This document shows, piece by piece, positions 34,652-45,200 of a stretch of DNA of 64,000 bases (its first letter is position 1; each line of letters begins with the position of its first letter). This DNA is from Trichaptum fuscoviolaceum (Eukaryota; Basidiomycota; Agaricomycetes; Hymenochaetales; Trichaptaceae), in the NCBI GenBank assembly GCA_910574455.1, contig CAJSYZ010000001.1:4075424-4139423 (forward strand), given 5' to 3'. The notes below the pieces were generated by a model that saw nothing but the letters and a program-made list of their open reading frames with translations, was not told the DNA's origin and searched no databases. The translations under genes were made by a program, and so were the position numbers.

Positions 34652-37600
34652 ATGTCAACTCGAAGACAAACGCGGGCTAAGAATAGCAATCAGCACCCGG
34701 GAGCCATAGTCAATAAACTCAGAACACGTCGAACGAAAGAGGAGGTATTGAGGGAGAAAGAAGAGAAGGAGAGAAGGAGAGAAGAGCAGGCCTCAAAGCG
34801 TGGTGAGGCATTGAGGGAAAAGGAGGAGAAGGAAAAACAGAAGGAAGAACGGGCAGCTCTGCGCGAAGCTGCGGCTCAACAAGCCGCGGATGCGAGAGAG
34901 AAGAGAAAACTTGATGCGGAACAGAAACGGGCAGCAAAAGAACAAGAGGCATCTGAGAAGGTACGCAAAAAGAGAGCTGCAGCAGAGCAACAGGAAACAG
35001 CAATACTGGAGACGATGGAGCTTGAGAAGAATTTGTCGAAGGCTCTTGACATTTGCACCCAGATGGGCTCAACTGCACCTAAGCTGGCTGGCACTGACAA
35101 ACGAGGGCTAAAAAAACCGAAAGACACTCCTGAAGCTAGTGAGTCCTTATCTTCAAGACAGCGACAGTCGAGTTACCAGATATTGGCATTGCAGGTTCAA
35201 CGAACGAGGAAAAAGACAGCTTTTGTGAAGCTGAAGGCAATGCAAACTTTTATGTTCGTAAGTTGCATTACCTTTACGACTTTAGGTTTTGAAAGATGAA
35301 CATATTGACTCACGTTATGATGCAGCCAATTCCGATGGACCAGATAGAGAGCGCGCAAAAAAGGCGAGGAAAAAGGACACCAGAGGTGCACTTCCTTTCC
35401 GTACTTGTGTGCAGGGCGCAAAGGCTTCAAGTCGTATCATAGGAGGCACTGGCTATCATAGTACGCTTGCAGGACAGGACAGCAGTCTTTCTGGTGAGGA
35501 TACAGACATGATAGACTCGCCCAATACGTCGAAACGGAACGATAAGACAAAGCGACCTGTCAGGGCACTTCGCAACACAGATGGATCCACTTTCTTCGGC
35601 GGAGAGGGCAGAAATCCTGAGATCGCAAGGAAGATAGTAGAAGATATTGACTTGTGAGTTTGAAGTCGTACTACTCAACCGTTCGCATCATAGTACGAAA
35701 GATGAGTTTCAAATTCAAACAAATTCAAGTTGATAGTAAGTGTGAAGCTTGATTTAAACTCAGCTACTTGAAGCTTATCATTGTAGTACTACTTACTACT
35801 ACTACTAGTAGTACTAGTACTGATAGCTTGAATGCGCCCGCCACTGCCAGTGGCAGTTTGAGCGTGCCACGCGTGCGCCAGTGACACTGCCAGTGGCAGC
35901 GACCGTGGCGGCCCGGCGGGTCACCGCCGTGCCACACTTCTTCAAGATCACATGAACCCGAACGTTGCAGCTTCTTCACTTATAATGCTCACATCCTTAT
36001 CTTTGTTTCAAGTTGTGAGCCTGGCTGACACAAGGAAAATTTAGGCTCCCCGCCTCGGTGCAAGAGGATGCAAACTTTAGTCCTTGGGAGGATGAAGGAG
36101 AGACAGTAACCCTCACGAGTTTTCAAGGTGTAAAGAATAGCTTTGCGAGCGAGCGACAGACGGCACATCTTGTTGACTCCGACACTGATAATGTGAGTTG
36201 GTTAAAGCATTCATTAGACTGGCAGATGAAATCTTAATATTTTGATTGTGCGTTTAATTAGGACGCGAGGAGACTTACAATACCGCCCCAAGCCAATGTG
36301 AGTGCCGCTTAAAGTTCAAAGAAATCGTTCGATTCACAGAGACTATGCATCGGTGGAGTCCCATGCACAACGATGGCTAATTAACAATGTTTCTGTATCG
36401 TATCAGGATGGAGCCAGCAATAAATCGAAGAAAAGGAAGCTATCCCGCGACACTCTCTCCGACTTGCAGGCTCCTACAACGTTGGTAAGTGGCATCATAA
36501 TGTCTTGCTTCGTTCGCGCTACTTATCCTTCCTTCTTTGTGCTCTGGAGAAGAAGAATATCAGGAGACAATCGGCCGTTCAGGTGAGTGTTTCACATCAA
36601 AGCATGGATCTGGTGCCGGACTTTCTTGTGTCCTTCGGCGTCGACATATCTTTACTTCATTACTTACCAAACCGTACTCTGAATAGGGCGCGAAAATGCA
36701 GAGAATCGCCAACTCCCAGCTTGATGTAACGGTAAGTTTATTCTGCTTTTACCCCCTCACTACTCACCTGTCATCTCGTCAGGAGGGTATTACTGTCGAT
36801 GGACATAGAGAGCAATCGCCGGCGTTGTATCTGCAGATGCAGGTATGTGTAGGCATCGACACTCAATAGGACAACTTTCTGCACCCCTTTCTTTGGCAAG
36901 GATCTGGTCGTCTACTAAGCTTTGCTTATTGTAGGACAGCATGATCGCGAATAATAAGAAGAGGAAGTCACCGCCGGACTCTAACTCGCATGCCGTGGTA
37001 ATTCTTGCATTTCCACCCAATATTCAGATCACTTCCTTACTATCTAAAACAGACTAGCATGAACGTGTATATGAAGAAGCCGTCATCACAGGCTGCCTCG
37101 ACAGTTAGTGTTAATCCTTCTAATCTCCATTTCATATCATTTCTGATTAAGCAACAAGGATTTGAACCTCACTACTAGTAACAAGAGTAAACTGCAAGAC
37201 AGTCATTCTCAGGCTGATATACTGGTATTCAATTCTCTTCGAGCTTTTCTTGGTAACAATTCCTCTAATTGCTACAGATGAAATCTTCTACTTCTATTCG
37301 CAATTTGAAGAGGTCTCTGGCGGCTCATGCGCAACATATTGCAAGTGTGAGCTAATTGCTGCAATTGATTCGTGTACTAATTCAAGGCTCCTTTAACAGG
37401 CAAGTGGTTGTGAGGTGTCGCTAACACCACGAGCACAATCACCTGCGATGACGACAGTATCCATCAGTCCTGAACCCGAAGTGCTCGCAACCAAGGCTCA
37501 TCTTGGTCATCGCAAAGTCTCTCGGACTACTAGCTCTGTGCGTTAATCAAATCATGTCTATGATATACATCCACTAACTTGCAGAAATGCAGACATCTGT

Positions 37601-39196
37601 AGGGCTTGAGGACAAGGATAGAAATAGTATCGGAAGGGAGGGATCCCGCGCTCCCGGCAAAAAAAGGGCAACGAATCAGTGTCTCCCTCCCGGAACTCAG
37701 GCAGGCTGGACTCACATTCTTCTGCCTTCGCTGTATCGCGCAGTTGGAAAGTCCACAACTCCATGGCAAAACCCGGACAATAAGTCCATCGGAGCCTTGT
37801 GGGGGAAGGTGTTTGATTCTGTCGAACTTAGTTACGACACGCAATTGGCCGACATCTGTTCTTTAGTTGAGTCATCCCTTATTGTCTTTCATCGGCCATT
37901 TTGAATCAAGTATGATCTGCCCTGTAGGCAGCCCAGAGATGCTCTGATAGTTGGCGCAAGAAATTGTTCGAGAAAGCCGAACAATCAATTTCGAGTTTCG
38001 TCGGCAACGAGCGTTCTAAGTCGGTGGAGACCGAAGAAATTGTGAAGATGTTGCAGACAATGGTCGACAAGAAGAAAGCTGAACCATTCCTCTGGGAAAG
38101 CTGGCATAGTATGGATAAGGTATGTAAAAATTTGCCCCATGTCACCCTTCGTATCCCTGCATTGACTCTGAAAGTACAGAAGCAAGGGTTGTTCTGCTCT
38201 GATCTTGTAATCTCAGTGTTGTCCGTACACCTAGTCTTGGCCCTGGGTCGGCATAAAGTACTGGATAAAAACACAATAGGAAAGCCTATCGGTGCCCTCG
38301 CTCTTGCGGCAACCGCGGTATCTATCTACTTCAGTTCTTATAGTGGCTTTATTCGCTGAATTTCTCATGAACAGGTCAAGGTTGCAATCGACAAGCAAGT
38401 GGCCCGGTTGCAAAAGATCAAAGAAGAGTTTGGTGGCGCTGAGTGGTACTTCACCAGTGCTCTGTGGCAGCCTCATACGGACGACTATGTTAACTTATTG
38501 TCGAATTCCTCGTTTTTTACTGAATCAAACTGGGAGAAGGTCCGATCCCGCCTAGCAGCTTACAATTCCATTGAAGATTTTAGTGCGGGAAAGAACACCG
38601 AACTTGTTGGATCGGGTGTCACTGGCAGGGATTTCTCCCTGTATCTTGACGTTGGAGACGCGGATGCGAGCGGCGAGTATACATATGGCGAGGGCGCTAC
38701 TAGAAGTAGTAAGTGCAAGGAGGATAAGGATAATGACGGCGAAGAAGTCGAGGATTTCAAGGATAGGGAAGACGATATGGAGGACGAGAGTGTGGCTTGG
38801 CGAGGGAGACGAGGTCGAGGACAAGGATCAGGAGGAGGACAAGGATCAGGATCAGGATGAGAACAAGGATGCGGACGAGAATTTCAGCGTGGGTTATGGA
38901 CGCAGTGGAGGTTTTGAGGGCGAGGAGAATGACGCAGGCAGAGAGGACTGGGAAGGTGAGGGCGATCGCGAGGAGGACGAGGGTTCATTATGGGATTCGG
39001 CTACGGACGGCGCAGACTTTTAAGAGCAGGTCGATCTCTGGTGAGCTTCGGCTTTGACCCATCACCCCGCCACTGTATTCAAGCTCTTACTACCATCAAC
39101 TTGCAGTGGCATTCGTTCTCTGAATATGCCGAGGAACAGCCTGCCAGCGAGGCAGAAGTGGCAAAATACAATCTGGTTCAGGATGCCGTGGTGTAG
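34652..39196 (+). CDS. DUF6532-like protein with coiled-coil N-terminus, many small exons
   Basis: Starts MSTRRQTRAKNSN, followed by ~120 residues of Lys/Glu/Arg/Ala-rich coiled coil (34740-35030). Then come an Asp/Ser-rich part (35289-35654) and a chain of very short exons with clear GT-AG sites (36045-36192, then about ten exons of 20-120 bp to 37530, many ending in basic KKRK motifs). The folded C-terminal domain spans ~37595-38580 (AGWTHILLPSLYRAVGKSTT, then IGALWGKVFDSV, GLFCSDLVISVLSVHLVLAL, GKPIGALALAATA, EFGGAEWYFTSALWQPHTDD). It resembles DUF6532, a family of unknown function found in Agaricomycetes; this assignment is from memory. An acidic Gly/Asp tail follows, with an apparent 1-bp frame change near 38790. 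The last exon is ~39107-39196. It ends ~400 bp from the element's right TIR. Confidence 0.65.
35690..35935. repeat. Palindromic-word island F inside an intron
   Basis: Sits in the 390-bp intron (35655-36044) of the DUF6532-like gene, far longer than the other introns of that gene (about 40-80 bp). Words: TTACTACTACTACTAGTAGT (35790 on), CGCCACTGCCAGTGGCAGTTTG (35839 on) and CACTGCCAGTGGCAGCG (35885 on). It looks like an island inserted into, or grown within, a normal short intron. Confidence 0.75.
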
Positions 39197-39598
39197 CTAC
39201 TGAGGGACCGTGACACTGATGCACTGATTTCTACTTATTGTCTTAAATTACTTGTGGAAATGAAGTAATTCTGGAACCTCTTACGCACTTACACGCTTGA
39301 GTACTGCAAACCGACAGACAAAAAAGTCTGCTTATATGATTAAATGATGAATTACTTATGGAATGAACTACTTGAACCCCTTACAAACTTATACACTTGA
39401 GCACTGCAATTCGAATGCCAGAAAAAAACTTCTGATATGCTTGAATGCTGAAGACTGAATGCCTGAAGTACTGATTTAAGTCGACGGCACTGATTTCAGC
39501 AGGCCCCTTCCTGAATAATGAAACCACATGCCTGAAATCAGTAAATCAGTAGAATTTCACTTCCCAGGGCTTCAGTAAATTTCAGACCGTTTAAGTAA
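39197..39598. repeat. Right subterminal repeat region of the giant element
   Basis: Holds a diverged ~100-bp direct repeat: 39254-39350 and 39357-39445 share TGGAA(A)TGAA, CTTACxxACTTAxAC, CTTGAGxACTGCAAxxCGA and a run of A. It is followed by CTGAAATCAG/CTGATTTCAG words (39470-39560), mirror images of the CTGAAATC words inside the left terminus. No gene is seen. Confidence 0.65.
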
Positions 39599-39627
39599 CC
39601 TTAAGTGAAAAAGAAGATTCCCTGATG
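39599..39627. repeat. Right terminal inverted repeat of the giant element
   Basis: 29 bp ending AGATTCCCTGATG. Its reverse complement begins CATCAGGGAATCTTC and matches the left TIR at 24 positions with one 1-bp gap. It is directly followed by TT (39628-39629), mirroring the TT before the left TIR. Confidence 0.88.
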
Positions 39628-39629
39628 TT

Positions 39630-40449
39630 ACTAATCTGGGCCCCTATCCTACCATAGCATCATTGAGCCTCGGTAATCAACAAACGCATTCATCAAGCAT
39701 CAATACTGACTATTTTGACCCTCAGGGACTACGCGTACTTTTCGACTCCGAGAAGTAATACCTTCTTCGGATAAACGCCAGGCACGTACATACAATGTCC
39801 CTCTCCCTCATAACTCAGTGAGTCATAGTCGTACATAAATTGTTAATGTGATGACATTTATGTTTATCAGCTCATGATTATGCATGCTTCAACGCAAGAA
39901 AGGTTTAAACACTGTGTGCCTCCTCAGCCCGCGATTGATATATTCCGACCTGCTTTTCCGAGGCGACCTCTCCATGGACGTTCCCCTACTGCCACAGAAC
40001 TTACTTCTGCCGGGATCAGCACGGACTCTCAAAATCTGGGATCGAATTGTCGTATAAACATCACATTCCGATTCTACCGCCCAGATTATCGTCCGGAAAG
40101 CATCCCGCGGTGTAAGTGCGGTGTTCCGTGTATTTTACGACCAGATATGAAGAACAGGATAGATCGCCAGGCTGCACTATCCTCATCAAGCCCTTATTTC
40201 TTTTCGACAGATGAAAGAATCCAAGAGCCAAATAAGGACAATGCACGAGGCAATGCGTCTGATAATAGTACGGTTGAAATAGTGAATTCCATTGCAGATG
40301 GAAGCGACGGCGGTTCCGCCGAGAAAAGTTACACGACGAAGTATTGGTGGACGTGCTATTCTGGCGCCCAGAATGAAGGAAAGGGATGTGGCATGTGGAA
40401 AGTGATGGACGTCAAAGCAGAGGGCCGAGGACCATTCTTTAGAGATTGA
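39630..40449 (+). pseudogene. AlkB-family dioxygenase, 3' half with C-terminal GRF zinc finger
   Basis: Continuation of the gene at 13266-14256. Exons 39630-39672, 39726-39817, 39871-40449. The frame resumes in phase with TNLGPYPTIASLSLGTTRTF, then YNVPLPHNS, LMIMHASTQERFKH (the family's distal iron-ligand histidine region) and CRINITFRFYRPDYRPE (arginines that hold 2-oxoglutarate). A GRF-type zinc finger follows (PRCKCGVPCILRP ... KYWWTCYSGAQNEGKGCGMW), a domain that binds single-stranded nucleic acid in other repair enzymes. Without the insertion the gene would encode 549 residues. Whether an internal ATG in 39871-40449 is expressed is unknown; alone it lacks the HxD motif and cannot be an active enzyme. 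No frame damage is visible besides the insertion, so the event appears recent. Confidence 0.92.
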
Positions 40450-40555
40450 AGCAATGCGATTATAAATGTACAAGATGACACAGATAACTATTCAAAGAAA
40501 ACACGTATTACTTTCTTTCTACTTTGAGCGAGTGACACTGGGAGTTTATTTTGAC

Positions 40556-41450
40556 TTAGATGTTTTGCTGCCCTCTGCCCTCAAGTATATAGGGTAAGCA
40601 AGTCCCATCTGAAAGAACAACGAAAATAGTTAGTGGAGCCTGCGTGCTGTCCAATGTGAGTACCATTGGCTGCGTATCAGATAATATGGATAGATGTGAG
40701 TTGGTCCGAGCGCCCATGGAAGACCCAGCGGGATAGTTCATGCGTGGGTTTTGTTCATAAAGATGCTCATTGCTCCTTGTCGGATGCTGTCGGAGGTACG
40801 CAATTGGATAAGTAACAGGGCCAGCGGTACCGCCGAGCTGAGGCCTGATTCATTGGCTGAGAAGAGCAGATCAAGAAAGGTTTCTACAGTGAGACATACC
40901 CAAAGTGCGAAAAGGCTGGATTCATGTTGAAGGCTCCCATAGAATCTTTCGGAATGTTCTCTGATACGCCCGAAAGACAACCCGGAACGCACCCTCCTGA
41001 GCTTCTTGAGCATGTATGTTTTCCCATGGGCAATATTGCCCCGGAGATGTCCTTCAGAATCAATTCGCAACATTTGCAATAAAACATATAACATTACTCA
41101 CAGGAACAATCTCCTGCGACTCCCTCCCAGGCAGCTTTAGTGCTGTCTGAACATACATCTCTTTCTTCTGTCACCGGGGGTGCGCAGAGGGTCCATTCAT
41201 TTAGCTGTTAGAAAGACAGGCATCATCCATTAGCATATAGCGGGAAACGAATCTCCAAAAAGCCATGCCTTTACGCCTTGGTTCAATGGACTTCGTGGCT
41301 TATAACAACGAATAGCACCGAAATGCGAAAGACGTCGACTTGGAAAGGAAGGGTCTTCGCTCAGAGAGAACACGTGGAAGGGCGTAGGCTGATCCATAGC
41401 TTCAGCACTGGTAGGCGGTCGCGAAGCAATTGAGTTACCCAAATGCCATG
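40556..41450 (-). CDS. Possible multi-exon gene of unknown function
   Basis: Protein-like minus-strand stretches occur in order: MDQPTPFHVFSLSEDPSFPS (41400-41240), NEWTLCAPPVTEERDVCSDS (41205-41110, after an AACAG acceptor and before GTGAGT), GAILPMGKHTCSRSSGGCV to MNPAFSHF (41030-40900), MNQASARRYRWPCYLSNCV (about 40860-40765), then NPRMNYPAGSSMGARTNS to CLPYILEGRGQQNI and stop (about 40745-40556). Splice sites are visible for some borders, but not all joins keep frame. No domain is recognised, and the borders given are approximate. Confidence 0.4.
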
Positions 41451-42297
41451 CTCAAGTTGGCGGCATAAATATGATTCTGAGTGCTCTGAGCGCTTTCGAC
41501 TACACGACATGCGTGAGCACAGTGCTCATGTACTAGGCGAGAATAGCCATTAATTAGTTCATTAATGTTTCAGACTTTCATGAAAATTAATTGCGCACCT
41601 TGATTTATGAATGGCGTCCACTAATCGAATCATGTACGATAATAGCTACAAGTAGGGCTAGATCGTGTAGGAAAAAAGGAGATGTCAAGGATGGTAGATA
41701 GCATGTAGCTCGGTCTAAAAGGTCAAGCAGTTCTGTAGCGCCATCAAACTTCTTACATTTGCAAAGAAGTAGGAGATGAAAATATACCATCGAAGGCTCC
41801 CGTGTTTCGCTTATAAGCATTGTGTTTTGTGCAAATTATGATGGACCTCACTGTCCGCACGTACAAAAAAGTAACACCACCCTATTGTGAAGTCAAGCGT
41901 ACCACGATATTGACTTGAAGATTTAATTTCGAGACTCACTAATTAATTCATTTTGTTTCCGAAGACGCTTGCATCGTAATTGGTTCCGAAAATCGACGTT
42001 CGAGATCATGATACGGCGGAGACCGTCTTATAGCCGTTAGGCATTGTATCCGTATGTCCGAAGCTCCGAAGGAATAATCTTGACCTCTAATAGTCTGACA
42101 GATACATATACCTTCTTGATTGGCAACCGATGTAGCTTTCATAGAACCTACCGTATCACACGATGCTTTCAAACATGGATGAACTACAGCCTGAGGACGA
42201 ACACGAAGAAGTGATATATTAAGAAATTACCCAATGCGATAAATAGCGTCAAAGATGGACAACCGTGCAAAATATGAGAAGAGGGCCACCGGTGGCC
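41451..42297. other. Intergenic region
   Basis: About 850 bp with no supported gene, repeat or RNA. Short open frames on the minus strand (41605-41820, 41948-42172) lack family features and neighbouring splice signals. Confidence 0.45.
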
Positions 42298-45200
42298 TTA
42301 AGAGATGTCTCCTGCATCAGCAATGCGTACTCGAGAGCTCGTATTAGTTCGTGAAGGAAGAACAGGAATCTTGAATGACTGGTGAGGCAGTGCGCTACGC
42401 GGTGCAGCTGTCGCTGATATAACGGCCAATTTCGAGCTTGCGGAGGGTTGCGCGCTTCGGCTACGAGATAGGTTGGCGCCGCCCACATGCTGCTTCTCTT
42501 CGGCTATAAGGCTGCTCAGCAAGCCCACTTGGCCATTCGGGACCGCAGAAGAACCGCCACCAATGCCGTTCGGCATCGGAGAGTAAGGACGAGGAGTGGA
42601 CGAAGGAGAGAAGGAGGAGACGTGGAGAAGCATGACAAATTCCTGCGTCGCGTTTGTGAGCTTGGCAATATCTGAGCGAAGTTGCGAAGAGAGCTGGTGC
42701 GCTGCTCCGTAATTCTTGACAACTTTAGATAGGGCGATGACGGTCTGGTGATTCAGAAAAAGGGGCAAATGATTAGTTAAGAACCAAAGGGACTGGAACG
42801 TGACGCAGTATGTCAGGTCCATGCCACATACCTTAACAAAGACATGGGCGTCTTCTCGTAATGCCTTGCGGTCCGCGTTGGGGAGGCCATCCTGAATCGC
42901 TTTGATATTTTCCCCCAAACGTTGGGTGACAGCCTTCGCTTTCGCGAGACTATCTCGAAGGTCCACAGGTGCGTCCTGCATTTCGTCAGAGATCTCTTCC
43001 AACATCGACCAGACGTACGGCGCCGTGCGTACGGCGCCAGCCATGGCGTCGATCGCCTCCTTATCGACAAGCGTGTTGGATGCGGTTGGGGTGTCGTGGT
43101 TATTACGTGATGGTCCCATGAGGGGTACGGAAATCAACCCATTCTGCGCAGAACCTTGTCTGGAGTGCGCTGAGGGCAAGGGGAATGGAGGGTGTATGGA
43201 GGTGGTGGAGGAAGGAAGAGGAGGGATGAATCCAGGGTGGGGCGCTGTTCGGGGAAGTGTACTGGTGGATCGCGGTGTGGGTGTACTTGATCCACTCGCT
43301 ACCCCGCCAGGAGGAGGCGAGGGTTCGCTATTCGACGGCAAGCTGGCGCCAATCTCGACGTCTTTCACACTGAACGACCCGGCATGCCGACGCGACGTTC
43401 GTAATCGTCCCTCGGACACCGAAGGTCGCTTCATCGAAGGAGCACCTACTACAGTAGGTGTGGTGATAGATCGATTGATTAAAAGTGGATGTTGCGCAGA
43501 ACGTGTTCGGAAGAGTGTAGGGGCTTGTAGGGGAAGAGAGGTGTTGGAGGTGGATGGGGCAGATGATGATGAAGGCTCAGGCTGTTCTGCTATTGGGGGG
43601 ATATGTATTCGACCCGACGACGCTTGTGAAGCGTAATGAGTCTTGTATGAAGGTGGCATATAACCCATGGGTTTGCCATTCATGGACATTGAAGCAGCTC
43701 CGGGTGAAGGTGATGGAGATGTTTTCGATGGCAGACCGAAGGTACGTTCAGAATGTAAGAGTGGCTCAATGGTTTCTAGTTGAGGAGCAATATCTGACCA
43801 TGCATTCGAGATTTCTGCCATGGCTCCATAGAGCATTAGCAACATGTGTCTCGAGTACCGAACGTCATCACGAGATGCAAGAACCTTCAGCTGTAGCGCC
43901 AGAACGCCGACTGCTTTACCAAACATTGCTACGATATCCCTACAACACTCTACCACCCGGCGGCAAACATGCGGTGGGGGGCAACCTGTTCGGCTCAACA
44001 TATCAAACTTATCCAATGCGCTGATTAGGTCCATCATATTCGAACTGGCAGGATCGAGGACTTTCAGCAGCACTGACGATAACCTTTCATCAATCGCGTA
44101 AACAGTGTAGTGCTGCAAGCTCTGATAAATTTGAGACACGGCGAAGAGAATACCGCGGACCGAGTCGATTACGGAAAGTAGAGCTGGATTTATTGTCCGC
44201 GAGATCTTTGAAGTGGGTAGCGTGGAGAGGCGTCGGAAGTAGGAATTGCGTTCGAAATCCATCGATGGTGCTTTCCGCTCGGACGTTGAAGCAGTAGGCT
44301 CGTGTCCTTGCCGTGAGGGGCGCGGGCGCACACGAAGTGGTGCAATGTCTGAGGGAGAGGCCGAAGAAGGACCTGCCTGAGATGACAGACTTTCATACGA
44401 AGGCTGTTTGCTCGTTGTGGGTGCAGTAGGAGCAGGTATCACTACCCTTTCATGAGGAACAAAGTTTGTTTTGGTCCGCCGAAGGTCTGGTAAGCTTTTT
44501 TGCATTGCAAGCCTTGTCTGACGCTCGACTGCATAGGATCTATTGCGACCATGCTGCGGACTAACTATTGGACGTGTCGTGTCATCGTCTACTGAGTCGT
44601 CAGGCGTTGGTAGATACGAATCCGGCGACTCCGAAAAGCCAGTCGGCAAAGTCGGCGACACGTTCACTGTATCAATAGTAGGAGGCATTTCTGGCATGCT
44701 ACCCTCAATGGAATTTGTGTACGACGATGCAGTGTATATAGATGTTTCGGAGTCGATTGAGAACGTCCGAACATGAGGGGTGGGAGTGACGCCTGCGTCG
44801 ATCTTGGATTCATCCTCAGTCTGAGAGGCATTCGAATACGAAACTTGTGACATAGTATCATCTTCGTCCAACGGGTTTTCAGCCATCCAGTCTTTCAACT
44901 GATCGACCCAGCGGTTCATCGCATCCGGATCCTCCAAATCCTCGTCCCATTCCATAACATCCTTTGGAGGCCATTCTATAGGATTGTGATCGGCCTTCAA
45001 CACTGAAAGAGCCTCGAATTTCGCGAAGTATGGGGGAAGCCGGCGAATCTTGTTTTTAGAAATAGCCAGAACCTAGTAAAAAAACACTAATGAGACTACT
45101 AGACCTGCAGATCAATGAACTCGGGAAACACCGACACGAAGATGAACGAGCGAGCCAGGGTTCTCCGGGAGCCGTCTAAGCTTATTCCGACTAAAATCGA

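Larger units (their letters stand above)
14257..39627. mobile_element. Giant TIR-flanked DNA transposon (25,371 bp) inserted in the AlkB gene
   Basis: Seen in sequence: both ends fall at the precise points where AlkB coding sequence stops and resumes. The left end (14257-14284) and the reverse complement of the right end (39599-39627) share CATCAGGGAA-x-CT-x-CTTTTT-xx-CTTAAGG. Both outer flanks are TT (14255-14256 and 39628-39629), a likely 2-bp target duplication. Joining 14256 to 39630 restores an open AlkB frame. CTGAAATCA/ACTGA-type repeats lie just inside both ends. Inside are a Plavaka transposase, a DUF6532-like gene, an exonuclease gene, two orphan genes and a decayed histidine kinase copy. 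Short TSDs and subterminal repeats fit the CMC (CACTA-like) superfamily, but the ends do not begin with CACTA. Inference: the internal Plavaka transposase may mobilise the whole unit; it could also be a later nested arrival. Confidence 0.9.

Noticed and set aside
14257..39627. Starship-type element
   Set aside because: No tyrosine-recombinase captain gene was seen at either end; instead there are TIRs and a DDE-type Plavaka transposase.
39874..40449. Stand-alone intact GRF zinc-finger gene starting at an internal ATG
   Set aside because: Upstream exons at 39630-39672 and 39726-39817 join in phase and encode AlkB core motifs, so this is the 3' half of the split AlkB gene.
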